A DNA stretch of 64,000 bases from Mesorhabditis belari (GCA_958450365.1 CAUEEP010000728.1:372001-436000), one strand, 5' to 3'; positions 11,151 through 23,019 are shown, counted from the stretch's first letter. Notes: generated from the letters alone by a model not told the origin. Translations and numbers: made by a program.

Positions 11151-11924
11151 CGCCGTCAGAAAGTAGGCATTGCTAAAAAAAAAGTTCCATTTTTCCGGCC
11201 ATGAAATACGAGTACCGACCTCGAGTACTCGAGGTCCAAATCTCGACTCCTGTACGAGAAACCGTTGTTTCCGTATGGAAAAACGGAATCTACGTACTCG
11301 AAAACCCAGGAAAAGCTGTTTTTCTGAGCAATTTTACGAAGAAACTCCTTTGCCGTAGCGACTCCAAGAAATCCCTAACAAAAAGTGGAAAACCGACCAG
11401 AAACTGAACGGTTTTGCACTTTTTCCGAAAAAGTCCCACATGCGAATTTTTCTCCAGGAACCTATTGTGAAATACAAGTTCTGGACCTAATTTTCAGTGT
11501 AGAATCCGAATTCGCATGTTACGGGTGGTAGTGACTTTAGAAAAGTCCCACAAAAAAATTTGTTAGCAAAGTCATATCCAGAAGAACAAATTCGAATTCC
11601 TCGTCAAATTTTAGACTAGAAAAAGGTTTTTCCGAACATTTTTCATGCAATCGGGAATTTTCTCAAAGAAAAGTTCATTTTTGGCCCGACAACCACATAT
11701 TCTTTCATAGCTCTCTATGGGCAAAACGGTTTTTATCGGGAATTTCTCGGGATCCATACGAATCACAAATGAAAAGTCAAGTTTTATAGGTTTTTGACCA
11801 AGGCAAAGCGATTGCCGTCAAAAAAAGTACACTTTCTCAATGAGAAGTACCAGTTTTACTATATAAACAAAACTTTTTCGTAAAAAGTGCAAAACCGTTC
11901 AGTTTCTGGTCGGTTTTGCACTGT
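11151..11924. other. intergenic with degenerate inverted repeats
   Basis: Contains a pair of inverted segments, GACCAGAAACTGAACGGTTT at about 11396 and its reverse complement at about 11890, about 30 bases each. There is a further copy of the palindrome-end motif TAGAATCCGAATTCGC at about 11501. Open frames here have no recognisable motif. It may be a remnant of the same element that made the palindrome. Confidence 0.5.
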
Positions 11925-12041
11925 ATAAAACTCAAACACGCCTGCTTTTTGCATTTTCTTTTCTAACTTTTTAAAAACCTTTCCTTACATACCTGTTATT
12001 TTTTTATTTTAGAAAGCTTGCTTAAATCTAAGAATCAATAA

Positions 12042-13823
12042 ATGCAACGAACACGCGAAAGTCTCCATGAAATTCCAGCCCTCGACGCATGTAAGTTCTT
12101 TTGTTATTATGCTAACGTATTTTAAGCTAAATTTAGTTAATTTACTAAATTTTTAAAAGTTAAAAAGTCAAAGTTAATCATTACTGCTATAAACATCTCA
12201 AATCAACTTTTGTTTGGTCTGCGTTTAGTGAAGAGCGAAGCTTATATCTCTTGCTAAAGTAATTACCGACCAAATCACCTATGTTATTCTTTTGTTTTAG
12301 TCCAAGATAGACTCATCGCCGGCAAATACAAACTCATCAAGAAAGTCGGCTCTGGGTCCTTCGGCGACATCTTTATCAGCATCAACACTGAGAGTTCCGA
12401 AGAAGTTGCGATCAAAGTTGAAAAAACCTCGGTAAACTGTAGGCTCGTTTTTATAGCGCTTGATTTAGACATCGCATCCACAGCTGCACTACGAATCGAA
12501 AGTCTATAGTATTCTTCAAGGAGGTGTTGGCATACCAGCATTAAGATGGTAATGTTTATGTTTTTGCTTCGGTTCTGTTAGTTTTAGTGGTTAACATGAT
12601 TAAAAATCTGTTCTAGAAAAGAATTATGTGTCTTTTAGGTATGGCAGCGACCAAGGCTTTAAAATCATGGTAGTGGAGTTGCTTGGACCGTCTTTGGAAG
12701 ATCTCTTCAATTACTGCTCTCGCAAATTCTCTGGGAAGACGACGTTGCAGCTTGCCGATCAGATGATTGTTCGAATTGAATACCTGCACGGGAAGAATTT
12801 CATACATCGTGATGTAAAGCCAGACAATTTCCTGATGGGCATTGGACGTTACAATCAACGACTCTACATCATCGACTATGGTTTGGCAAAGAAGTATGCC
12901 TTTAGCCTATCTCTGTAGTCAAAAAGGAAAACCAACGGCTACTGGCTTAATTTCCTTTTGTTCATAAACTGATTGTGCTTTACGGGATTTTAAACGGATT
13001 GAGAAATTGGCATTAACAAGTTTCAGTACCATTGTTGTGGTTAGATAGCAAGCATATTACTTTAAAATGTTTTTATGTTTAGATTTCGTGATAGCATCTC
13101 GCGCACCCACATTGCATATCGAGAAGGGAAAAATCTAACTGGAACCGCTAGATATGCTTCACTTAATGCACATCTTGGTATTGAACAAAGTCGGCGGTAT
13201 GTGCTATTTTAGCGTTATTCGAGTATGATACATTAGTGATGATATGGAGTCGATTGGGTACTGCCTCGTTTACTTCGCTGCTGGAAGTCTCCCATGGCAA
13301 GGTCTTAGAGCAGTCACGAAGAAACAAAAGTACGAAAAGATTGCTGAAAAGGTAACACTTTTGCCTAGAATAAATTCATTGAGGAATTAAATTTAACAGT
13401 AACAGATGTTTGTTAAACTTACCAATAGCTGTTGAAACTCGATATTTTAGCATGAAAAAGAATTTAGAAATCTTCAAATCCAATAGATTCTATATTCTTG
13501 GAGCTTGAAAAACACTAAAATTCGGAAATAAAAAAATTTATTTTAGAAAATGGCCGTATCGATTGAAGAGCTGTGCAAAGATTTGCCAAGTGTCTACGCA
13601 GATTACCTAAAACGTTGTCGCAATCTCGCTTTTCATGAGGAACCGGATTACTATTCCATGAGGCAAATTTTCAGGCGCTACTTTCGCAGTCAAAACTATG
13701 CGGTTGGGATTTACCATCAGAGAAACTTTCATTAATTTTCTTTAGGTTGATCTCGATTATGATTGGATGCATGTAGGCGGTAACGGTACGTCGGGAAGTT
13801 CAACCGCTGCTCAAAGAATGTAA
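12042..13823 (+). CDS. casein kinase 1-like serine/threonine kinase
   Basis: A CK1-family kinase in about seven exons. Exon 1 is 12042-12090 and exon 2 is 12301-12431. Motifs in order: glycine loop [13 protein letters not shown]-binding lysine in [32 protein letters not shown], catalytic loop [21 protein letters not shown], the CK1 signature [20 protein letters not shown], then [13 protein letters not shown] and LPWQG. CK1 enzymes phosphorylate Ser/Thr on acidic or primed substrates. The magnesium-binding DFG reads DYG, tolerated in some kinases but unusual. The length (about 330 residues) and short non-conserved tail match the small CK1-type kinases that nematodes have in large numbers, many used in the male germline. 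An acceptor TTTTATTTTAG lies about 30 bases before the ATG, consistent with trans-splicing or a 5' UTR intron. Confidence 0.9.
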
Positions 13824-14218
13824 ACATATTTTTTGGTGCAAATATTCTCTTTGCTTATACACATTTCTCGCCTTCCAGTTGTTTTGTTTGCTCAAGGACA
13901 CTTGTTATTATTGATTCTACCTGCAATTTTTTTCGATTGATGTTTGGGGAATAGGCCTATTCTCTACTCTAACGTACATATTTCAATCGCATTTCCTGTT
14001 GTTATAAGAATTTTTTCTAAATGAATTTTACAATGACTTCTTTGAGTTGCAAAATCCGTGAAAGGGACAAAATTATGCACAAGTTGGAGATTACAAAAAG
14101 TGTCGGAATCATCAGAGAGTAGTGAAAGTCATGCACGCTTTCCTTTCACTTACTTCTTCCGTACGCAGCTACATTTGCGGAAAATTGTTTTAAATTTTTA
14201 TTTATCACATTTTGTGGA
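13824..14218. other. convergent intergenic region
   Basis: Short spacer between the 3' ends of the CK1-like gene (plus) and the nuclear receptor gene (minus). Nothing beyond AT-rich 3' flank sequence is recognised. Confidence 0.6.
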
Positions 14219-17200
14219 TCAGAAAACATCCGATTTCACGTAGACCTCATCAACGAGTTTTCCAGTCATTTGTGATTTGTTGAGGGCGATGAGTTGCGAG
14301 AAATAGAGATTGTGTCGATGACCGAAATCCTGAAAATCGACTTTATAATCTGTTAGTACGCTCTTAAATGTTAGTTTTTATCGAAATTTCAATAGTAATT
14401 TCTCTAACGAACCACGAAGAGATTGAGCAATTCCATGATTTTGACAACTTTTTGCAGGGCTTTCTCCCGGTCTCCGTACTCATTTGTGAGGTGCTGAAAG
14501 ATCGATTTTAAACTCTAACAGGTATAAAATAATATACGCAATCTATTTCTAAATACATCCACATATTGAAAAACCTACTTGAGTGAGTAAATACTCGTAC
14601 TTGACCCGAGCTTTTCGTACGATTTCGGCTCCTTGATCACTGAGACCAAGGGCTAAATTGTTTAACTATAAGTTTTTAGAATAAGATTTGATGGATTGCT
14701 CATAGATTATTATTGATATTTTTAGAAACTTACTTGAATGAAAAATAACAATGTTCTTGAAAAGAAGATACTCCTCTAGCGTGAAATTCATCGCTTTGAA
14801 TGTGGGAAGGACCATTCGATGAGCCACTTGATAGCAACCAGCCAGGAAATCGCGAATACTAAAGAAAAACTCTTTTGAATGTGATTGTGAAACCTGAATA
14901 CTGCACTGTGCTGTCTAAATTACTTATTTTAAACAGTAATCAGCTTTGTGCTCAGCTTTGAGTTGAATTGAAATTTCAACTCACGCCTTGAATCCATCTG
15001 TATCATTTTGCCAAGACGCTCCAAGGCCCAGCAAAAGCGCATCCGACTTCTCTATGTAGGTGTTGAAGAGGATGAGAACCGGATAAAGAGCGAGCAATTG
15101 ACGAGTGCAAAGGCGAGTCTGGAGTTTCGTCATAAAAACGAATTCAGATTGAAAAAACCCTACTCGATCTTGTGGTGAAAGGGACCAAATCTCGGGTAAA
15201 GATCGAAACCAATCGACCATGTGGAGAACCATTCGGGAAAAGAGTTGCGAGTGGAGATCGGCTGGATATTTGGGAAGACTCGCGTTGGGGGAGAAATCGA
15301 TCTAAAATCGATGAGATAATTTCCAAAACAAAAAAACCCCCACAGGCACCCGGGGACACAAGGCCACGGGATTGTTGAGAACATCGGCGAGGTGGAGATC
15401 AAAATTGTAGGGGAGATTTACACAAACCGGCTCGCTCGGTCTTTCCAAACCGTTGCAGTAACTGAAAGTCTTGGTCTAAATACGCAGAACAGTAGCATAT
15501 TTGACGGAATTTTATGTATCATAAATATAAAAACCTTTCATGATACCGCATCGAGGCGAGCAATTGTGGTAGGGAGACATTGGTGAGAGTCAATGGGAAG
15601 GATTGAGGAAAAGATTCATACGGTAATCGCAACTGAAAGTTCAATTAGAATTTAGTACTTAACTATTAATGTTATTAATGCTATTAATGCTATTAATGCT
15701 AAATGCTAAAAGCTTTATTATTTATTTTTTTAAGCAATTTACAATTAGTTTGGGTGGGTCCTTTAGATAAGTCTAGACTCGGAATGCAATAATGATCGGC
15801 GCTGGGACTAGAATCCGGGATTTCTTGCTTTCTCGGAATGCTACAATGATCGACGCTGGGACTAGAACCCAGGATTTCTTGCTTATCCGGCGAACAATCT
15901 ACCAATGCGCTAGCTTGCTCAACCTCAGCTTACTATAAAGTAAAGTAAGGAATGGTCAAAGAAAGATTTCCGGAGAGGGGACCCTTTTTACTTTTCAGGG
16001 AAGATGCCTTAACCACTGAGCTATCTGGTATCTTCTTGCCAGAGAAGAAAAAGGAAATACAAGGGAGAAGAAAAAGGAAGAAAGAAAAGGAAATTATATT
16101 ATATTTACCTTGTCAATGTATGGCACCACTTGTTGATACTGTGAAGGTGGAGGGAGTGGGAGTGGGAGTGGTTTTTGTTGAAAGTCAACGCTGTTTGGAG
16201 GGGAAAATGGCGGTTGAACGTCGTACACATCATCGATTTCTTCTTCTAAATATTTAAGAATATTTAAAGCACTGATCAAGATTCATTTATAGTAATCATA
16301 TTTCAAAAACTCACTAATATAATGTACTTCGGGGCTGAGCGGTAGCTCTGGTTCGATTATTGGTTCTTCGACGGCCGCTTTAACTTCAATCACTTTACTT
16401 GTTGATGCCAAAGATGTGCTCTCCACTTTTCGTTTCCATTTCGACTTGGGTTTCATTGAATCCTCGATCATTTTGGCCTCATTTTTCTGGCGTCTTAAGC
16501 AACCGCTTCGTCGGCCAGCAACTGAAAACACTCTAATAGAAAGCCACTCCCATAATGACGGGGTATTGCCGCGTAGTCTAACTTTAGACCTTTAACTCTC
16601 CGCACTGCTTTAAGCTACAGTGTTCGCATGGGTATTAAATGATAGCCCTTGAAATCTAGTATTTTTTGGTACCAAAAGTGTAGCTGGGAAAAGTCTAGGA
16701 GCTGAGAAAAAATGATTTTCTAAAAAGGAGTTAGAGGGAGGAGTTTATGAGAAGGTGGCATTCTATTAGAGTATTTAATTAAGCAACTTATAGCTTTCTT
16801 CCTTCAAGATTGAAGCTTTACCTTGAGCCATTCAGTTAATTTTATCCTATGCATTTCATTTCATTTCATTTGCCCCAACTCACTTTCCGGGATGAGTCCC
16901 GCTTTTAAGGCACAATTCGTATCGACATCCGGCGCACTTTTGTTCGGCTGAAATCTAAAAATTTCAGCAAAAATGTTCCAGTTTGACTCACTGAAGAGCA
17001 CGAACGCTGTTTGCATTTGTTTTCATTTCGACACGAATAAGGGACCAATCGAGTGGCGGCACGGAGGAAGAAAATCTTGCAACTACTGAAAAAAAAGATG
17101 AATGATTTGAAGGACGTTAAAAGGTACAACGGCAACAACAAGACAACAAGTTTGTCTGTTAAACTCGCAAACTGTTCTCACTCACTCGCAAGCCCACGAT

Positions 17201-17268
17201 CCATATCGATGTCTTCCGGGAGCCGTTCTGCAAACCCGACAAATCTCCTCGCCTTCAGCGTTGTTCAT
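14219..17268 (-). CDS. nuclear hormone receptor (nematode NHR type)
   Basis: About thirteen exons, start at 17266-17268 and stop at 14219-14221, roughly 480 residues. The DNA-binding domain spans three exons: first zinc finger CRVCRTAPGRHRYGSWAC, then SCKIFFLRAATRL with CRNENKCKQRSC, and the second finger completed by CAGCRYELCLKSG. A long proline- and serine-rich hinge follows (VAGRRSGCLRRQK, PLPLPLPPPSQY). The ligand-binding domain shows the family helix-3 to helix-5 region (VDWFRSLPEIWSLSPQDR) and the segment before helix 8 (MNFTLEEYLLFKNIV), ending DEVYVKSDVF, which could hold a weak AF-2 helix. The P-box lacks the usual GC pairing of classical receptors, as in many nematode-expanded NHRs. 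Acts as a ligand-regulated transcription factor in the nucleus. Two introns hold repeat and tRNA-like debris. Confidence 0.88.
15795..15918 (-). pseudogene. tRNA-like sequence with repeated 3' half
   Basis: On the minus strand, TAGCGCATTGGTAGA resembles an A box and GGTTCTAGTCC a B box, spaced about 43 bases apart as in real tRNAs. The T stem CTGGG/CCCAG pairs perfectly. The acceptor stem does not pair and position 33 is not T, so it is not a working tRNA. The 3' half with the T arm is repeated once more at about 15795-15835. It lies in an intron of the nuclear receptor gene. It is a tRNA pseudogene or a tRNA-derived SINE fragment. Confidence 0.45.
15970..16045 (-). pseudogene. second tRNA-like fragment
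   Basis: On the minus strand ATAGCTCAGTGGTTAAGGC is a near-perfect A box, but no B box lies at the expected distance, and no cloverleaf can be completed. It sits 60 bases from the tRNA-like sequence at 15795-15918 in the same intron, so both may come from one dispersed element. Confidence 0.35.
16550..16760. repeat. MITE family B, internal fragment
   Basis: Shares CGTAGTCTAACTTTAGAC, CCTTGAAATCTAGTATTTTT and TACCAAAAGTGTAG with the copy at 34463-34914, and more weakly with 31395-31657. The terminal TACCGTAATAC repeats are missing, so the copy is truncated. It lies in an intron of the nuclear receptor gene. Confidence 0.7.
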
Positions 17269-19029
17269 CACTGGGAATTTGGAATATTTTTGGAATGTTT
17301 TTACAAGTCAAATAATGTTCAGAAAGTTCAGAAAGTTCAGAAAATTTCATTTGATTTGCAAATTCTAAAGCTTATCACAGAATGGGAACAAAAAAATTGT
17401 CCCATTTGTTGACCAAACCATCAAACGATTAAAGCTATATTCATTGTCATGAAAAATCGCTGCGGGAAAGAGTCTAATAAAAAGTTCAATTCAATTCAGA
17501 ATTCAAAAGGATTTCAAAGTTCAACTTAACAATAACAAATAATCGTCATTTTCATGAAAAATGGATGCGGGTAAAGTTAGCAGAAAGTTGATAAATGTTT
17601 GAAATGAGTTTATTTTATCAATACACACATGCCTCCACCCATTTTCCCCTCTGCAAAAGGTGTTACCATGGAGACTCTAATGGAAGCAATGAGAGCAATG
17701 AGAGCTTTTCTCTTTTGCCCTTTCAAAATATTTTTTCTGTTTTCTTGAACTCAAAAATGCAAGATTTCTGGTACAATAATTTGGGGGTTTATATTGTGGG
17801 AGAACATTCTACTCGAATTGGTACAAAATACGCAAAGGAAAAAGCAATTTACAAAGAGAAAGTAAAGAACCAAATCATACTTTACAAGAAAGAAAAGTGA
17901 AAGAGAAATCTTCAAAAAGTGGCGTCGTTTCAATTTTTTCTTTTTTTGGTGCGCTTATCTTTGCTCTCTTTTTGAGATGAAACGGGAATTAGGAAAGGGA
18001 AAAGAGAAAAGAGAAAAATGCGGTTGTGTGGGTGGTTGTCATTTTTTTTTTGTGTGAAATTGGGATTTTTAAAGGTAATCGAGTAAAGGATAATTTGATT
18101 TTAGGTTCCTTTTTAACCTTTTGAAACCTTTTGAACCTTTTGAAACCTTTTTAACGTTTTGAAACCTTTTTAACCTTTTGAAATCTTTTTAACAAAATGT
18201 TTTTACATTAAAATCACTAAATTACTAAACAAATTACTGTTTTTGCATAAGTTTCTTTAAAAATGAAAAAAAAAATGCTTTTCTTATGTAATGTTTTTGA
18301 TAAACTATTGCTTGGAATTTGATTGATAAATAAAAGAGCGAAATTTCGATAGTTTTAAGATAAACCTTTTGTTAAGGTACTAAAGTGCTAAATAAAACAA
18401 GAATTGTCTTTGATTTGACTAGATTTTATCAAAAAAATTGAATAAAATTCTTTGTGAAATGACCAGAAAGAGGTTTCGATGATAAAAAGTTTCAAAATCG
18501 AATGTCCAATTTGAATGGTTTCAAAATCTGTCGTAATTTGTACAATACCTATTAAAACAATATATTTTTTTCAAACTTTTGATGTCTTGTATGATGTTTA
18601 TGATATGATAAATAAATATAAATATGATAAATTGATGCTGATGATGTTTCTAAAAGTCCTCCTAAAGTCTCCTAAAGTCCCTAATGGCTAAATTACTTTA
18701 GTGCTAATATTATAGAAATTGTTTTGATGAAATAGTCTCTGAGTGCATTAAAAGAATTTCAAATGGATTAAATCGAGAGGATTTTGGGGAATCAGATAGA
18801 TGAGATTAGGAAGATTTTGATAGAGATGAAAACTTTTTGGACTGGCGGGTTGCCAACAAAAGATTGGAACCCGAGGCTATAAAGGTGTGAGCTTGTGAAC
18901 TCACTGAAGAGATACTCAAGTGTGAAAGGCTAAAAGCCTAACTTGTATTGTGCTACTACTAATGAATCTGTAAACTGATGAAATCAAATAGCATACTAAG
19001 TGTTTACTGTACCAAGAATATAACGATAG

Positions 19030-19240
19030 TCGTAAGTCCCAACAAGCTCAGTCTTCTAAGTCCCAACAAGCTCAGTCTTCTAAGTCCCAACAAGTCTTCT
19101 AAGTCCCAACAAGTCTTCTAAGTCCCAACAAGTCTTCTAAGTCCCAACAAGTCTTCTAAGCCCCAACAAACTCAGTCTTCTAAGTCCCAACAAACTCAGT
19201 CTTCTAAGCCCCAACAAACTCAGTCTATAAAGCTTGTTCT
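19030..19240. repeat. minisatellite, AAGTCCCAACAAG unit
   Basis: About ten copies of a unit reading TCTTCTAAGTCCCAACAAG, with a longer variant that adds CTCAG and a CCCC variant near the 3' end. Confidence 0.9.
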
Positions 19241-19924
19241 GCAATGCAAAACAGACGAGTAACATTTATAAGAGTATTAGAGTAAAAAGATTAGCGCTAT
19301 TAGAGTAAAACTTTGTGAAAGTTAGCTTTATAGCCGGTGTATCCAGTTACTCACATGTTGAAGGCGTCAAATGGATCAACAAATAGTCGAACGAAAAAAG
19401 AATGGAATAGCCGATGTTGACACTGAACCACCTGTCCACCCAACTTCATCTTTTGCACGTTGAGCCGGCTTAATGCTCGTGGTGTTTTTCGAAGATAACA
19501 CTGACTGTACACGTGGAATTGTGTTATCAAAATCTCTGTATGTACGTGTTTTTACAATTCTTCACTGGATAATCCCGAAGAAGTTTTGGAGAAAAAGTTT
19601 TACCGTGAAGAATTTTACACACAATTTTGCTCACCAATTTTTTTTGTGGACGATATTTGAAAATCAATTTTGCGGTTTGGCACCGCCAGACCAATAGAAA
19701 TAATCATTATGAAGTCGATTCGATTCGGATTGCCCAGTTGACCAGCCCAGCTGACTGTTTGATATTCTCGATGTACAGTTTTTCTTCTCAATGTTTTTTG
19801 AAGTGTTTAGATGGAGTCTATGAAAAAGTTTTTCTAATAAAGATTTGCATTTAAAAACTCTTACCAACTTGTAACACACTTGTGCTATAAAACTCACAAT
19901 CAAAATTGTTTCGAAGGCGAATTC

Positions 19925-20130
19925 CCCGGGCCAGAGTTGGCAAGAAGAGGATCAGGGTAAAACCCAGCTTCCTGCTTGGCTTTAGTCTTGATCCAAATCG
20001 ACCAGAAGCTGGCTTACAGGCTTAATTCTCCGGGCCAGAGTTGGAAGGAAGAGGATCAGGGCAAAACCCTGCTTTCTGCTTGGCTTTAGTCTTGGTCCAA
20101 ATCGACCAGAAGCTGGCTTACAGACTTAAC
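19925..20130. repeat. two tandem copies of a dispersed 90-base repeat
   Basis: Two adjacent copies start near CGGGCCAGAGTTGG and end near CAGAAGCTGGCTTACAG. The core (GGATCAGGGTAAAACCC, TGCTTGGCTTTAGTCTTG) recurs in reverse orientation at 22376-22440, inside the pogo-type element, where it disrupts the transposase frame. Confidence 0.8.
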
Positions 20131-21117
20131 TCCCTCCCTTCACAGTTAATTCAACATTCAGCAAATTGCTCGATTGTCTTAAAATTTAAATAACACTCAA
20201 TCTTGGCACATTCTGGATATTTTGTAGATCTTCTTGTCATTTAACGTTGTGTCAAGTTTGATTGTCAAGTATTCCCGTATCCTTTAGATGTGAAAGTTTA
20301 GGATCATCCAGTATCTCAGCTAAAGATCGAGAAGAAAGTTTTGAAATGTGCGTTCATATAATATCCATTCAACCCCTCTAGCTGTATGTTTTCGCTTTCT
20401 TCACCCCAAAGCAGCATTTAATTCAATTCATTTGGGGTGAGGTTGAGAAGATGAAAAGGAGGAGAAGATCCTTCAGATGTTGTGAATGAGATGACCTCGA
20501 GAAAAAAGAGGAAAAGAGGAGAAATTGAGATGGGGAGAAGACTTCTTTGTGATTTCGAGGAGATGTTTGGAGAGACGGAGGGGAGCGGGCAAATAAACAT
20601 TGAGCCCGAAGATGGAATGGATGAAAAGATGAAAAGCATTGAGGAGAAGAAAGGAAGAGAAGAGGAAAAGCTGAAACAGGAGAAAGGGTTTTTGACTTTG
20701 GGGATCGATTTCGGGGGACTTTTGTTCGTTGTGTGGACATCGATGACCAGCCACGATTTGGACAATGACACGGTGAGGGCACAAAGAATGGAAGAATGAA
20801 GGGGAGAGTGCAGCTTTTGAACCTGAGTAAATGGAAAGGATTCAAATATTTGTATGCAGAGGATGGGGCTGAAAGAGGGGGCTGAAGCTGTGTAAACTTG
20901 ATGGATAATGGTTCAATGTTTGTACGGTAATTATTCCAATAGAAGCACACCCCAGAGGGGCATTGAAAAATCTCCAAGACAATCTCCATAATCTCCAATC
21001 TCCAATCGAAGCACACTCTCTCCAATATAAGCATCACTTTTTTATTGTGCGCTAAAACTACCGTACACCACTTAAAAGTTCGACATCACTTAAAATTCTT
21101 CAGAAACTATCCAAAAT

Positions 21118-21605
21118 GGGAGTGGGACAAATGCGACTTTTTTTTGCGCACCCGGACATTTGCGCACCTTTTTTTCCGCACCTTGCCCATTAGCACACCT
21201 TTTTTCGCGTTTTAAAAAAGCTCTAAAAAGCTAATATTAACAAATTTCTATTCCAAATGTTGTTTTTCCAGGTAATTTTAGGGCGTAGGATCGAAATTTT
21301 GACATATCAGAGCTAGTGGAAACAAACGGACGGAGTTATACAAAGAGAAAAATCGACAATTTTCTATAATTTGATCTAGCCGTTTTGTCTTTCAAATTGG
21401 TTCCACACGCTCTGTTATGTCAAGATTTCGATTCTACGCCCTAAAATTACCTGGAAAAACAACATTTGGAATAGAAATTTGTTAATATTAGCTTTTTAGA
21501 GCTTTTTTAAAATGCGGAAAAAGGTGCGCTAATGGGCAAGGTGCAGAAAAAAAGGTGCGCAAATGTCCGGGTGCGCAAAAAAAAGGTCGCATTTGTCCCA
21601 CTCCC
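21118..21605. mobile_element. palindromic MITE (family C), nested
   Basis: The whole element is one large hairpin. It starts GGGAGTGGGACAAATGCGAC and ends with the reverse complement; the inner arms share GCGCACCCGGACATTTGCGC and AAACAACATTTGG. It inserted into the pogo-type element 20925-22775, so it is younger. Related copies lie at 44114-44447 and 61652-62028. Confidence 0.88.
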
Positions 21606-21937
21606 TACAAAAGTCATTCGTCAAACAGCTTCTTTAATTTTTACATTCTTTTTATTATTTTATTCGTTTTCATTAAACAATTTTTTATTTTTAGTTAGAT
21701 GTCGCCAGCTCAACAACGTCCAAGCTTTGACGACCTTGAAGATGACCGACGAATTTGGCTTGCACCGGAAAAACGAACTTGACGGATGGTATGAAGAAGG
21801 ACGCGAAGTTGCGCGAGGAGTCGATCGGTTGCAAAACGATGCAAAGTGATGCAGATTTGGGAGACGGAGCTGGGAGCCAAGATCGCCCATGGTGATGCCG
21901 TTTCGAGTGAAAACGAAGATGAGCCACTCGGAGCTTC

Positions 21938-22500
21938 ACGAAAACGAAAAAATTAGACGAGAAGTTTAAAATTAGAAGCTGTGGAGCACGCTAAGAAAAT
22001 TTCGAACAAGGCTGCGAGAAGTTTGGTGTCAATCGAGCTATGATTGAGCGATGGATCCATCAAAGGGATCAAATTGAGCAGCAAGTGAATCCAAGCGTTT
22101 GAAAGGAGCCGGAAGGCATTTGATATCTGTTAAATTAGAAGACGAATTACTCAAATGGATTCGTGAGCAGAGAAATGCAAAACTGAAAGTCTCAAGACGA
22201 TCGATTCGGAAACAGGCATTGAAGTTGGGATCAGTATCATCGATCAAGGAAGTAAACAACAATTTCAAAGCTAGTGAAGGGTGGTTACAGAAGTTTATGA
22301 AACGGCACAAACTTTCTTCTTGCTCCCCTGATACGCTTGGATTCACTAGATTGTTGCTGCTCAATGACGAATTTGGACCAAGACTAAAGCCAAGCAGGAA
22401 GTTGGGTTTTGCCCTGATCCTCTTCTTGATCCTTTTGCTGAATCCATCGCACAATCATAGCTCGATTGACACCAAACTTCTTACTGGCAACCTTGTTTGA
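21938..22500 (+). pseudogene. pogo-like transposase DNA-binding domain, broken
   Basis: Conceptually an N-terminal helix-turn-helix (KISNKAARKFGVNRAMIERW, recoverable only across frameshifts at 21950-22070) is followed by a CENP-B-type HTH at 22099-22320: LEDELLKWIREQRNAKLKVS, then RRSIRKQAL and FKASEGWLQKFMKRH. This pair is typical of pogo/Tigger transposases. After KRHKLSS the frame runs into inserted repeat sequence and ends at 22500 without a DDE domain. From 22445 the DNA is the reverse complement of the gene's own start. Confidence 0.8.
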
Positions 22501-23019
22501 AATTTTCTTAGCGTATTCCACAATTTCTAATTTTAAACTTCTCGTATAAGCCTTTCGTTTTCGTGAAGCTCATCTACGTCGATCGCACATTTCCTACGTC
22601 TCGGATTGTTACTTTTCTTCTTGTTAGAAAAATGAATTCTTAAAAACAATTACCATTTTGAACAGTGGTCGCTTGCCAAAACTATTTTTAAAATTTGTGA
22701 AATGTTTCAATCCTGAAGTTTATAGACAAGAGTTGAAAAATAGAAGCACATAAGCTTCTATTGGAATAATTACGGTATATTGATCTTTTGTCTGCAACGT
22801 TAAGTCAATCTAAAGTATATTGGTGCCATGAAAACTAATTGTAGAGCGATATCTTATTTGTGAGTAAACGGCTCAGAGAAACAAGCTGAAGTGAGCCGAG
22901 TACTTGCTTGAGTTCAATCCTCTTGGGTTTGCCAAGTCTAGACTTCTTTGTACGGCGTAGCTACAGTATCATAACTTCAAGACTAGAATAGTTAATCTTT
23001 ATCTTTGTAATTGTATCGA

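Larger units (their letters stand above)
17269..20922. other. intergenic, no gene supported
   Basis: AT-rich sequence with a CCTTTTGAAA tandem stretch at about 18105-18190, the minisatellite at 19030-19240 and a tandem repeat at 19925-20130. On the minus strand, 19367-19475 has an open frame with good codon content, including MKLGGQVVQCQHRL and FVDPFDAFN, ending at a strong GTGAGT donor. It could be a lone exon but has no partner exon. A purine-rich open frame of 105 codons at 20482-20799 (plus) is charged and low in complexity, and I do not call it. Confidence 0.5.
20925..22775 (+). mobile_element. pogo/CENP-B-type DNA transposon, degenerate
   Basis: Terminal inverted repeats of about 22 bases, CGGTAATTATTCCAATAGAA at the left and CCGTAATTATTCCAATAGAA (reverse) at the right, both flanked by TA. 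Inside is a broken frame for the DNA-binding half of a pogo-like transposase. A palindromic MITE (21118-21605) has inserted near the left end. An inverted duplicate of the N-terminal coding part lies at 22445-22570, and a foreign repeat fragment lies at 22376-22440. The DDE catalytic domain is not present, so the element is non-autonomous. Confidence 0.8.

Noticed and set aside
19367..19475. Possible single exon on the minus strand (MKLGGQVVQCQHRL ... FVDPFDAFN) with a GTGAGT donor
   Set aside because: Codon content is good but no partner exon could be found within the flanking kilobases.
20423..21037. 204-codon minus frame and 105-codon plus frame over the same DNA
   Set aside because: Purine-rich low-complexity stretch open in several frames at once; no domain.
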